Shown here: in pieces, positions 16,901 through 24,601 of the stretch | Position numbering within the stretch: position 1 is the stretch's first letter | Layout: every line of letters starts with the position of its first letter | Assembly (NCBI RefSeq): GCF_049639735.1 | Contig: NZ_JBEVVA010000003.1 | Span: 1,674,001-1,738,000, forward strand | Direction of reading: 5' to 3' | DNA: 64,000 bases | Origin: Elusimicrobium simillimum | GTDB taxonomy: Bacteria; Elusimicrobiota; Elusimicrobia; Elusimicrobiales; Elusimicrobiaceae | Position numbers and translations under genes: made by a program | The notes under the pieces: generated by a model | What the model was told of the DNA's origin: nothing | Databases searched by the model: none | What the model saw: the letters and a program-made list of their open reading frames with translations, nothing else

Positions 16901-18935
16901 AAGGTAATGTGGCTGACCTTACATTTGTAATAGTACAACCCATGTCATAATTACATGTACCCGCCGGGATTGAAGCGTTGTTAACATATGTCTTTTCATA
17001 AGCGCAGCCGTTGGCGGAAAGACATTTGTCGTTTATTGTGTAATTATCGCCTGACGGTACTGTTAAAAGTATCGCCGTGGCTTCTGCCGCTGTGGAACCT
17101 GCGGGCAATGTGGAACCGTAACCAACCTTATTCCATATGCTTATAGCTGCGCCCGCGTATGACGTGGCGGGGAACTGGGCGTCCTTGGCAAAGCTGGCAT
17201 TAAGGTCACATGAGGAATTGGCGCACATAACCGGATTATCTGCCGCCACTATAGAAGCGCCGTTAGCGTACACCTTTATAGAGGTAGAATCCGCTATGGT
17301 TTCTAATGTGCAACCGTTAGGGTTATTACAGGTGCCGTCCCATTTGGTGTTTACTGTCTCTCTGGAACCTTTTTGCTCTGTAGAGCTGTAAATATAGTTG
17401 GCGGCGCCCACGCTGACTGCCGGGGGTGTGCCTTTGCCTGTGCCGGGGGTGTACATATCTGTAATAGTTGTACCCGGGGGGTATACTCTAAAGTATGATG
17501 TGGCAGCCTCTGTTAACAGATAGTTAACCTGGGCAATGCCTGTGGATTGCTTGTTAAGGCCTATTTCCTGAATATCAGTAATTTTAAGGGGGTCTAGTGA
17601 AATTTGATACGTTTTTTCTCTGGCCGTATCCGTATTCCATTCGTCCGTGGCGGTGGCTACGGTGGAAACTAAATAGTTGCCCCTGGGCAGTAAACGTGCG
17701 GTATCATCGCGGCCGTCCCAATGTTCTACTTCAATTAAAGCGACGTTATTGTTGTCAGATGTCTGGCCGCCGTCAGGTGAACGTTCGCCAAGGCGCGGCT
17801 CGTTCTGTATTAAAGTTCTTTTTAAATACGCGGCATTGTAACCGGATGTGGCAGGGTCCGTAATTATAGGTACTTGCCTGCTGCCGTCAAAAATTTTCAT
17901 GGTAACCAGCGCGTCTTTGCTTAGCCTGTATTTAATGTCATAAGGCTGGGCAAAAACAGCGTCCAACTTACCAACCACCGTAGGTGTGGCGCGCACTGAG
18001 TGCACGTCCGTAACGTCAACCATAATAGGCTGCTGGTTAGCGGCGGGGTAGGTGGCTGTCTGGTTAATTTCTATAGGAGATTCAGACAGAGTTGGGGGCG
18101 GTTGGTATGAGGATTGAATATTTGCCCTTATACCAAATGTACCGTTTGTTTTGGCAAATTCACTGTCAAAATTATAAGAACCGTCCCACGCTGTACAAAA
18201 AGTAAGTTTGTTAGATGAATCATCAATTTTCGTGCCGTTGGTTTCCGTACAAGCACCACCATCGTTACAAGTCAAGTTGGTTGGATAGCCACCGCCAGAT
18301 AAATCCGGTCTAATAGAGGTATTAGAAACTTCGCCTGTAGCAGCGAATGTCCACTGGTAACCAGCGCATTTATATGCACCTGTCGTAGGAAACATCTGCA
18401 TTGTTCTGATTGGCGGAGAAGACTGTTCGTTATTAGGATTGTTTTGTTCTAAAAATTTAAAAATTTCAAACCTTGCTGATTCTATAGGAAAAGAAGGTGA
18501 GGGATTTGAAGGGCTGCTTGAACTGGAACACTGTATATCCATACAAAGATATAAACAATGGTTGGGGTACCTGTAACCGGTATCACCGTCCGGTCCGGCG
18601 GAAGCGCCCCAATTAAAAGGTTTGTCAAATTCTATTAACGCCGAGTTTACGGTTGGGTCTGTGGAAGACACCGGGGCAATGGCCTTTTCATAAAAACTTC
18701 TTATTGCATCAATTCCGCCTGTAACAGGAATGCTGCCGTTACAGTAGTTAAGCGCGATATTCCCGGATTGGCTGGGGTAAGCCACGTATACGTCGCCGAT
18801 TACGGCTTTTTGCGCTTGGGCGTAGGTAAACAACGTTGTTAGGATTAAAGAAAAAATTACTTTATAAAGCAAGTTTTTCTGAAGTAAATTTGAGGAAGTT
18901 TTTGTTTTTGTTTTACTCATCATTTTTTTTACCAT
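13926..18935 (-). CDS. Giant secreted protein with repeated FlgD-like Ig units and a cysteine-repeat insertion
   Basis: 1669 residues. Signal peptide about 1-42 (ending YAQA). From about 330 the protein is a series of FlgD/Ig-like units recognisable by WDG..D..G....G.Y: near 408 (HWDGRDD), 531, 935 (WDGIDDYG), 1062 (WDGTRDA), 1238 (WDGRDDRG), 1468 (VWDGKDF) and a C-terminal unit (about 1585-1669: TIKIYNIAGDLVRT, then GKTVARGVYLALIDF) like the C-terminal sorting-type FlgD-Ig domain of secreted proteins. The unit at 531 is split: between KWDG and YGQYVPDGDYVYV lie about 285 residues with at least eight C-x4-5-C pairs at roughly 15-60 residue spacing. Head gene of the Tad run; likely a surface or adhesive protein. 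The start could also be the ATG four codons on. Confidence 0.82.
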   Translation of the reverse strand: MVKKMMSKTKTKTSSNLLQKNLLYKVIFSLILTTLFTYAQAQKAVIGDVYVAYPSQSGNIALNYCNGSIPVTGGIDAIRSFYEKAIAPVSSTDPTVNSALIEFDKPFNWGASAGPDGDTGYRYPNHCLYLCMDIQCSSSSSPSNPSPSFPIESARFEIFKFLEQNNPNNEQSSPPIRTMQMFPTTGAYKCAGYQWTFAATGEVSNTSIRPDLSGGGYPTNLTCNDGGACTETNGTKIDDSSNKLTFCTAWDGSYNFDSEFAKTNGTFGIRANIQSSYQPPPTLSESPIEINQTATYPAANQQPIMVDVTDVHSVRATPTVVGKLDAVFAQPYDIKYRLSKDALVTMKIFDGSRQVPIITDPATSGYNAAYLKRTLIQNEPRLGERSPDGGQTSDNNNVALIEVEHWDGRDDTARLLPRGNYLVSTVATATDEWNTDTAREKTYQISLDPLKITDIQEIGLNKQSTGIAQVNYLLTEAATSYFRVYPPGTTITDMYTPGTGKGTPPAVSVGAANYIYSSTEQKGSRETVNTKWDGTCNNPNGCTLETIADSTSIKVYANGASIVAADNPVMCANSSCDLNASFAKDAQFPATSYAGAAISIWNKVGYGSTLPAGSTAAEATAILLTVPSGDNYTINDKCLSANGCAYEKTYVNNASIPAGTCNYDMGCTITNVRSATLPYAPTTVNVGYGATYTSQLCYSTAGCKLQNAYTQGSTITAADPIIRSSYVSRQYAANADISGLTCGQSPYCKVSSTIASGAAIPANSYCNQATCNADSIFTFNNGIPIPLPATCQSTECQILTTTGSATTETKNYAYGQYVPDGDYVYVLWAEIPYASTYTNMNGDRFDGVKSRLYHNGILPVNRGQVDINIQAIEYATIGSSPIAYGLDPFVFKYTISRDAPTTVTIKNSANVTVKTLAKDQQTVEKQVNTLTWDGIDDYGRYVADGTYVLEITAKDPIFTDIIYSRKSLFPVDLFRVVDVTDTPLLSDTLSKATLSYSLSKVMDVSVYIYEKGTVIPNDKTVAWPPVDADGRVNAGVSVNAMPIKTFRGTRPGEGNASVESWDGTRDADSSFVSDGQYPYIIVARPAQEATIYYDQDANPILPANFAGNAPADLTLPAGSRTGGYGVIYSTDHPTGYITVARGPVYFLDEVTITAASPQLVNSTGTAVRIPPYTINFTPSRTAKVDIDVLSPNGKDCYGNYVSGNDREVCRVLRDTGFNEYGEQNIYEGNLLAKVQWDGRDDRGNYLASGLYTVRLRANGYPFAVNSPVYTGKMTLCTESGTNSTYNKCTTAQKQLIGVCPDGKDGVWDATNPSDRKIICDYNYEVRVEVPINANIFQIYDRDIEVISERNQAGAFFYQASVPMKVAIQIFKPGTRINNYSTGEVIGPDDQTAATLYCDEVTGVPKNCATSEIDDPATVGTGCYLTGAAGSGQQAIYCPGPNVSSERDLLVKAIVGMRPNAVSIQEVWDGKDFAMQDVPDGTYPFRYVTTAEDNSTHIDSFYGDISDTKYIADWSVFGNMVGWFTVARGDGRFVCEDFKKATIFYPNPFRANTGKFEVTKIPVPGELTIKIYNIAGDLVRTSGYQCTDVNNNTITVGSSIAINPDNNIKDATKQTDDFTNLRNAALRCEWDKKNDHGKTVARGVYLALIDFKATGGGKEYCQKVVKILIP

Positions 18936-19485
18936 AAACCTATTTAATTTTAGATTGCAGGCTTTACCAACAGAAACATACTACACTGTAAACGCAAAAC
19001 CTGTTAAAACTTTACGAATAAAAATCATTTATTACTTCAAAGAAATTATACAAATACATTATACAATACAACCATACTAATAGATTCTGACAACTTTTTT
19101 CACAGTTGTCAACAATAATTGTAATTATTTTTATTCCATTAATGATTATTATATAAGATCAAAGCGGGTTTAAGAAGACTTTTTATATATAAACCCCTCC
19201 CCCGCTTTGCGGGTACTCCCCTTTACAAAAGGGAGAAAATATGGACACAACTTGTTTTGCCGGCAAACTATCATATCTAAAAAGTATTGTTGTTTTGGCG
19301 CCAACATGTTTACACAAAAAACTGTAGGGGCGGAGCTGGTCTCCGCCCGCTTAAAGCGCTGCATGCCATTATCTGCCACCCGTTAAACTAGGTGACAGCG
19401 GGGCGGAGACAAGCTCCGCCCCTACATTTTTTATGAAAAAGAAACGAGTGTTTTAGATTTTACGGTAGAATACAAGTATGGACGG
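18936..19485. other. Gene-free 550-base region between two minus-strand operons
   Basis: The first 220 bases are very AT-rich and should carry the promoter of the giant protein gene. They include an 8-bp dyad (TGACAACT at 19088-19095, AGTTGTCA at 19104-19111). From about 19160 there is a cluster of hairpins: CAAAGCGGG pairs with CCCGCTTTG (19201-19209), GGGTTTA with TAAACCC, and CTCCC with GGGAG near 19215-19234. They are followed by the palindromic repeat listed separately. One of these hairpins could end transcripts leaving the operon upstream, but the order (19486 is a stop of a minus gene) means terminators for the diguanylate cyclase gene would be expected right here. A 69-codon frame at 19170-19379 runs through the repeat and is not credible as a gene. 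Confidence 0.6.
19323..19426. repeat. Palindromic interspersed repeat, copy 1 (GGGGCGGAG family)
   Basis: Imperfect terminal inverted repeats of about 26 bases (19323-19348 and 19401-19426) around a core of about 50 bases. The right arm GGGCGGAGACAAGCTCC plus CGCCCCTACA is base-for-base the same as the right arm of a second copy at 32841-32934. The cores are related too but appear in opposite orientation. The size and structure fit a small non-coding mobile repeat (REP/MITE-like); no transposase is present here. Confidence 0.8.
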
Positions 19486-20970
19486 CTACCTGTCTTCAAG
19501 CGGGATTTCGTTATACAACGCGTAGGTGCCGCGCTCTTTATTTTTGGCGTAATACAAAGCACGGTCGGCCTTATTAAACAAATCTATGGCGTCGCGCGAG
19601 TCCTGCGGGAAAACCGCTATCCCCTGCGAAATGGACAAACCGTATTCCTGCCCGTTTGTATATTCCGTAGAAAGTTCTACCTCACGCACGCGCTGGGCTA
19701 TGCGCTTGGCTATAAACTTGGCCTCGTTGCCGCTGGTGCGGGGCAGCATTATCATAATTTCGTCGCCGCCGTAACGGCACGGAAAATCTGTCTGGCGCAG
19801 GCTGCCTAAAATAACCTCGCTTATTTTTTTAAGCACAATGTCGCCGGTGTGGTGGCCGAAAGTATCGTTGATATTTTTAAAATGGTCAATGTCTATGATG
19901 ATAACGGACATGGTAAGCTCAAAGCGTTTGGAGCGGTAAATTTCCTCAGAAAGTTTTTCGTTAAAGTAACGCCTTACGGGCAGTTTGGTAAGCTCGTCAT
20001 AATTATATAAATCCTGCACGCGCTCAAACAAAACGGCGTTATCTATGGCCAAAGCTATTTGCGCGGCAAACTGTTTTACGTGCGAAAAATCCAGCGCCGT
20101 AATAACGCGCCTGGAAAGTAAATTGTCAAAAATCATAATGCCAACGCGCTTACCGCTTACGTTAAGCGGCAGGCTGAGCACGCGGGAATTAAAATCTTTT
20201 TCCTGTTCTGTTACCGCGCGTACTTCTTCTGCGGGGATTTCCCCCTCTTTACGCACAACGTTGCCCGCGATGTCCGTGCTTAACATGGCGCGCACATGTT
20301 CGCCTTTGTAATCAAAAAGATACATTCTTACACGGTCAAATTTAAAAGTTTTTTGCACGCCTTTTAAAATAATTTCGATAGCGTCGTTAAAGCGCATTGA
20401 GTTGGCAAACACTGTGGCAAGCTCGTTAAGTTTGGTGGCCAGGCGCAGACGTTCGGCGTTGTCCTGGTCAATTTCAGTATTAATCATGTTGTGCGAAAGC
20501 TCGCTTGCCAGACCAAGCACAAGGTCAATATCTTTTGGCGTAAACTTTTTAGATTTTGAAAAACGCTCCAGGCGCAGCACACCGTAACGCATGCGCATGG
20601 ACTGCGCGGTGTCGCCGTGTTCATAAATGCCGGGCGCCTTCCATTTAAGCAGAACGTAAACCGCCGGGTAGCTGAGCTCGTTGGAAACGGCGTAGCCTTT
20701 CATAACAAGCTCTTTCATTAACTGCGCCTGGGTAATTGTGGAAATATTTTCCTGCATGTCAAAGCATTCGCCGTCTTTACACAACATGCTTAGCGCCAGC
20801 ATATCATCTTCTTTAGACCAGTTAAAAAAATAAATTCTGTCTAATTCAAGAATCTTCTGCATTAACGGCAAAGCTTTATTTAAAAGAGAAAACGTGTCTT
20901 TAAAAGACTGGTTAAGTTCTTTATGAAAATAATAAAGCTGCGCGTTTGGTTTATGTTTGTTTTTAAACAT
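19486..20970 (-). CDS. GAF-domain diguanylate cyclase
   Basis: 494 residues, no membrane segment, so cytosolic. An N-terminal region of unknown type (1-180), a GAF-like domain (about 185-325) and a GGDEF domain (about 330-485). The active site reads RYGGDEIMIM, GGDEI in place of GGDEF, and the product-inhibition I-site RQTD lies five residues before it. IDIDHFKNINDTFGHHTGD, the nucleotide-binding segment, is intact, so the enzyme should make cyclic di-GMP from GTP. It ends a 12-gene run and lies 11 bases after a solute-binding-like protein lacking a signal peptide. Cyclic di-GMP often governs pili and attachment; whether it governs the Tad pilus encoded next door is inference. Confidence 0.92.
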   Translation of the reverse strand: MFKNKHKPNAQLYYFHKELNQSFKDTFSLLNKALPLMQKILELDRIYFFNWSKEDDMLALSMLCKDGECFDMQENISTITQAQLMKELVMKGYAVSNELSYPAVYVLLKWKAPGIYEHGDTAQSMRMRYGVLRLERFSKSKKFTPKDIDLVLGLASELSHNMINTEIDQDNAERLRLATKLNELATVFANSMRFNDAIEIILKGVQKTFKFDRVRMYLFDYKGEHVRAMLSTDIAGNVVRKEGEIPAEEVRAVTEQEKDFNSRVLSLPLNVSGKRVGIMIFDNLLSRRVITALDFSHVKQFAAQIALAIDNAVLFERVQDLYNYDELTKLPVRRYFNEKLSEEIYRSKRFELTMSVIIIDIDHFKNINDTFGHHTGDIVLKKISEVILGSLRQTDFPCRYGGDEIMIMLPRTSGNEAKFIAKRIAQRVREVELSTEYTNGQEYGLSISQGIAVFPQDSRDAIDLFNKADRALYYAKNKERGTYALYNEIPLEDR

Positions 20971-20981
20971 GTTAATCCTGT

Positions 20982-22190
20982 TTAATTGCCGTACAAATCC
21001 AATAAATAATCCGCCTCTACCGAGGCGCGGTAAAGCTGTTCCAGTAAAATATCCCGGGTGTAGGTGCCTTTAATAATTTCAGACGCCACACGGTCCAGAA
21101 CTTCATTAAGAATTTTAGTTGCGGTAGCCGTAACAAGGTTGGTGCTTACCGTTCTGGCGCTGGCCATAATTTTGGCGTATGTTTGCATGCGCACGGGCGA
21201 TGAAAATATAAACTCATCAAAGCTTTCTTCGTCTGAGGGGAACACTTCCATAATGGTGGAATACTTAATTTGGTTTTCGCGCTGCATAAGCCATTTTATA
21301 AACTCAAGCGCTTCTTCTTTTTTAGTACTTTTGCGGTTAACCACCACGTTTATACCTGATAAAAATGATATATGTTCGCCGCCTGTTGAAGGTACCGGCA
21401 GCGTTTTAACTTCCAGCTTATTTGATTTGGAATCAAACAAACTTATACCTTGCCTGCGCGTCATAAACATGCTTGCGCGCCCGCTGACCATGGTGCCGAG
21501 CGAACCTTTTTCACGCAGCACGGGCATAAAATTTTTAGTAGCTAAAGTTATGTAATCTTCCATACCCAGCACAAACTGCATATCATTAAAACAGCTCTTT
21601 TCGCCGTTTTCTGCAAACAAGTCGCTGCCGCGGCCCCAAATACAAGGTAAAATACTGCGTACGGAAAGGCTGCCGCGCCAGTCGCTATTTTGCAACGGAA
21701 AATAATTTTGGTCACCGGCAAATTCTTCTTTAAGCTTACCGCATATGTTAAGAAAGCCTTCCCAAGTATTTAAATCTTTAACGGGGTCATCGCTTACTCT
21801 TTTTAAATGGTCTGTGCGGTAGTGCAATGCCATAACGTCCATCCACCACGGCAGCGCGTAAATATCTTTGGTGCCCGCCTTATAACAGTGCGGTATTAAG
21901 GGCGCTAAAAATTTATTTAAACTTAAAGACGGGTCCAATACGGAAAGGTTTTCTATAAGATTGGTGGCTATTAAAAACGGTGTCCAGTTGTGCGGCACTT
22001 CAATAATGTCGGGCATTTGCTCGCCGCTGTTTTCAAAGCGCATTAAAAAAAGTTTGTTCCACAAATTATGGCGTGTAATATACTCAACCCTAACTTGTAT
22101 GTCAGGGTTTTTGCTTTTAAATGATTTTATAAAACTCTCAAAATCTTTTTTTGTGTTTGAGCCGGAGTCCGGCATCATCCATAGTAACAT
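20982..22190 (-). CDS. Family 1 solute-binding-like protein without signal peptide
   Basis: 402 residues resembling ABC sugar-binding proteins: MPDIIEVPHNWTPFLIATNLI, DIYALPWWMDVMALHYRTDHL and the late EEALEFIKWLMQRENQIKYS are typical of SBP family 1. The start is unusual: MLLWMMPDSGSNTKKDF enters the fold directly, with GGGAG 4 bases before the ATG and the upstream stop one base away, so there is no room for a signal peptide. The product should therefore remain in the cytosol. No permease or ATPase gene is adjacent. Next to a GAF-GGDEF enzyme it may act as an intracellular ligand sensor, or the signal may have been lost. A translational start inside tsaD in this frame is not evident. Confidence 0.78.
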   Translation of the reverse strand: MLLWMMPDSGSNTKKDFESFIKSFKSKNPDIQVRVEYITRHNLWNKLFLMRFENSGEQMPDIIEVPHNWTPFLIATNLIENLSVLDPSLSLNKFLAPLIPHCYKAGTKDIYALPWWMDVMALHYRTDHLKRVSDDPVKDLNTWEGFLNICGKLKEEFAGDQNYFPLQNSDWRGSLSVRSILPCIWGRGSDLFAENGEKSCFNDMQFVLGMEDYITLATKNFMPVLREKGSLGTMVSGRASMFMTRRQGISLFDSKSNKLEVKTLPVPSTGGEHISFLSGINVVVNRKSTKKEEALEFIKWLMQRENQIKYSTIMEVFPSDEESFDEFIFSSPVRMQTYAKIMASARTVSTNLVTATATKILNEVLDRVASEIIKGTYTRDILLEQLYRASVEADYLLDLYGN

Positions 22191-22191
22191 G

Positions 22192-23211
22192 CTACTCCCA
22201 GTTTTTTACAACCATATTAGGATTTATTTTTATATTACTATCCATCTTACCAGAAAACATGACTTTTTTAAATCCCGCCAGCGCTATCATGGCGCCGTTG
22301 TCTGATGATAATGCCCTTGGCACAAAAGATACTTTTACATTTTCCTTCTGCCCGCGGGCGGTCATCATTTGTTTTAAAAGTTCGTTAGCGGCAACGCCGC
22401 CGCCTACTGCGACATTTTTTACTTTATACTTTTTTACCGCCTGAAAAGTTTTTGCCACCAGCGTTTCCACCACAGCCATTTGGAAGCTTGCGCAAACGTC
22501 GGCCTTATTAATATCCTTATGGTCACGCAGGTAATAGCTGACGGCCGTTTTTATACCGCTAAAAGAAAATTCGAACGTGCCGGGCATCATAGGGCGCGGA
22601 AATTTTATTGCGTCCGGGTTGCCCTTTAACGCTTCTTTAGCTACAACAGGCCCGCCGGGGTAGCCAAGGCCAAGCAGCTTAGAAACTTTGTCAAAAGCCT
22701 CGCCCGCGGCGTCGTCGCGCGTGCGGCCCAGCATTTTATAATCACCGTAATTTTTTACGTACCACAGATCAGTATGTCCGCCTGAAACTATTAATGCTAC
22801 CAGTGGAAATTCAAGTTTTTTTGCCGCTTTTATTTTGCCGTCAATTACGTCAAATTCGCAGGCAAACAAATGGCCCTCAAGGTGGTTAACGCCAATAACG
22901 GGCACATTGTAAAGAGTGGCCACAGTCTCAGCCGCTACTCTGCCCACCATAAGCCCGCCGGGCAGGCCGGGGCCGCTGGCAAAGGCCACCATATCTATTT
23001 TGCTCGTGCCAAGCGCTTCTTTAACAACCTCGGCCACTTTTGTGGCGTGGGCGCGGCTGGCAAGCTCGGGCACTACACCGCAGTATTTTTTATGAATATC
23101 TATCTGGCTGTGCACTATATTTGACACAAGCTCGCTGCCGCCTTTAAGTATAGCGGCGGAAGTTTCGTCACAAGTGGTTTCTATGCCAAGTATAGTTATA
23201 TTTTCTTTCAT
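22192..23211 (-). CDS. tsaD: tRNA N6-threonylcarbamoyladenosine synthase subunit TsaD
   Basis: 339 residues of the Kae1/TsaD/Qri7 family: ILGIETTCDETSAAIL at the start, VPELASRAHATKV (metal ligand His), LVSGGHTDL, GEAFDKVSKLLGLGYPGGP and VAVGGGVAANELL. TsaD, with TsaB, TsaC and TsaE, makes t6A37 in tRNAs reading ANN codons. The length is usual. The stop of ctpA lies 2 bases upstream. Confidence 0.96.
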   Translation of the reverse strand: MKENITILGIETTCDETSAAILKGGSELVSNIVHSQIDIHKKYCGVVPELASRAHATKVAEVVKEALGTSKIDMVAFASGPGLPGGLMVGRVAAETVATLYNVPVIGVNHLEGHLFACEFDVIDGKIKAAKKLEFPLVALIVSGGHTDLWYVKNYGDYKMLGRTRDDAAGEAFDKVSKLLGLGYPGGPVVAKEALKGNPDAIKFPRPMMPGTFEFSFSGIKTAVSYYLRDHKDINKADVCASFQMAVVETLVAKTFQAVKKYKVKNVAVGGGVAANELLKQMMTARGQKENVKVSFVPRALSSDNGAMIALAGFKKVMFSGKMDSNIKINPNMVVKNWE

Positions 23212-23213
23212 AT

Positions 23214-24575
23214 TTATTTTTTTACTTCTTCTTCTTTTGTTTCTTTAGAATCTTTTTTGTCTTCCTTTTTTTCTTCTTTTTTAGGAAGTTCGTATTTGCC
23301 CTCTAAAGCCAGTTCAAATTTAGCATTATCTTTAAGCAGGTCTTTGGCTACATCTAAAGCTTCGTCGTTAACTTTAGCGTACTCTGTTGCTTTACCCGGC
23401 GTATGCACCGCCATGTTATACATTGTATATATCTGCGCTATGTCATCAGAGTTGGGTTTGATAAGAACGTTAGGCAAAATGCCGCCGGTGTCTTTGGTTT
23501 TTTTATCTTTATGGTCGCGGTGTATAAGGCGGCCAAGCGGGGTATAATAATGCGCTATGGTTAAGCGTATGGCGCTGCCGTCGTTAAGCGGCTGCACCTG
23601 CTGTACGCTGGCTTTGCCGTATGTTCTGGCGCCGGCAATTACCGCGCGTTTATAATCCTGCAACGCGCCCGCTACAATCTCACTGCCGCTGGCGGAGGCC
23701 TCGTTAACAAGCATTACCATAGGTATATCTTTGTACTGCGCTTTTGACGGCGCTTTATATTCCTGGTAGTATTCCGCCCTTCTGCCTTGCGTATAAACTA
23801 AAAGTTTTTCATCGCCTATAAATACGCCCGCCATATCCACCGCCGCGCCCAAAAGGCCGCCGGGGTTAAAACGCAGGTCAAGCACCAGGCCTTTCATACC
23901 TTTGGCCTGCAAATCTTTAAGCGCTTTGTGCAGCTTTTCCATAGTATGGCCGGAGAAATCCACTACATATATATAGCCTATATTATCTTCCAGCATTCTA
24001 TAATAAACAACTTCGGGCACGATGTTGGCACGCTTTAAAACAAATACAGGCAATGTTTCAAAATCTTCGCTGTCGGCTTTTTTACGCATAATTGTAAGTT
24101 TTACTTTGGTACCTGGCTTGCCGCGCATTTTTTCTACCGCTTCGTCTAAAGTTAAATCTTTTACATCGGCGTTATCTATAGTTATAATTCTGTCTTTAGG
24201 CATTATTTTTGCTTCAAACGCGGGCGTGCCGGGCATGGGTGAAGAAATTTCCAAATACCCGTCGCCTTGCGTTAAACGTATGCCTACGCCGCCAAACTCG
24301 CCCTTAGTGCCTGTCTGTAATTCTTTATATTCTTTGGGCGGCAGATATTCTGAAAACAAATCCAAGCTGCCCATAACGCCTTTTATAGCGCCGTTTACCA
24401 AGTCTTCGGTTTTGGTGTCTTCTACGTAATTATTTTTTACATAATCCAAAACATTGACTAATGTTCTAAGCTTTTGCAGGCCTGAATCTATGGCCGAATA
24501 AGCGTGCGGGAACAGCGTCCCCAAGAAAAATACTACTGTAAGCAAAATTGCCTGTTTATTAAATTTTTTGTTCAT
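23214..24575 (-). CDS. ctpA: Carboxy-terminal processing protease (S41 family)
   Basis: 453 residues: N-terminal signal or anchor helix (about 9-28), PDZ domain (about 90-170, GEFGGVGIRLTQGDGY), S41 protease domain with the catalytic Ser in NEASASGSEIVAGAL and Lys in ARTYGKASVQ, and a final tail of about 35 residues that is nearly all Lys and Glu. CtpA enzymes trim or degrade periplasmic proteins, often peptidoglycan hydrolases. The order ftsX-envC-ctpA is common, and suggests it acts on the division hydrolase system. Confidence 0.95.
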   Translation of the reverse strand: MNKKFNKQAILLTVVFFLGTLFPHAYSAIDSGLQKLRTLVNVLDYVKNNYVEDTKTEDLVNGAIKGVMGSLDLFSEYLPPKEYKELQTGTKGEFGGVGIRLTQGDGYLEISSPMPGTPAFEAKIMPKDRIITIDNADVKDLTLDEAVEKMRGKPGTKVKLTIMRKKADSEDFETLPVFVLKRANIVPEVVYYRMLEDNIGYIYVVDFSGHTMEKLHKALKDLQAKGMKGLVLDLRFNPGGLLGAAVDMAGVFIGDEKLLVYTQGRRAEYYQEYKAPSKAQYKDIPMVMLVNEASASGSEIVAGALQDYKRAVIAGARTYGKASVQQVQPLNDGSAIRLTIAHYYTPLGRLIHRDHKDKKTKDTGGILPNVLIKPNSDDIAQIYTMYNMAVHTPGKATEYAKVNDEALDVAKDLLKDNAKFELALEGKYELPKKEEKKEDKKDSKETKEEEVKK

Positions 24576-24601
24576 TGTTTATCCTTATAATAAAAGTAAA
24601 T

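Noticed and set aside
12943..18935. Complete type IX secretion system
   Set aside because: Only a PorV-like protein and a FlgD-Ig C-terminal unit are present; none of the core motor or translocon genes are in this window.
19170..19379. 69-codon minus-strand frame in the intergenic region
   Set aside because: It runs through hairpins and one copy of the palindromic repeat, has no ribosome site and resembles no protein.
19323..19426. CRISPR repeat
   Set aside because: Only an inverted pair within each copy and two dispersed copies in the window; no regular direct repeats with spacers and no cas genes.
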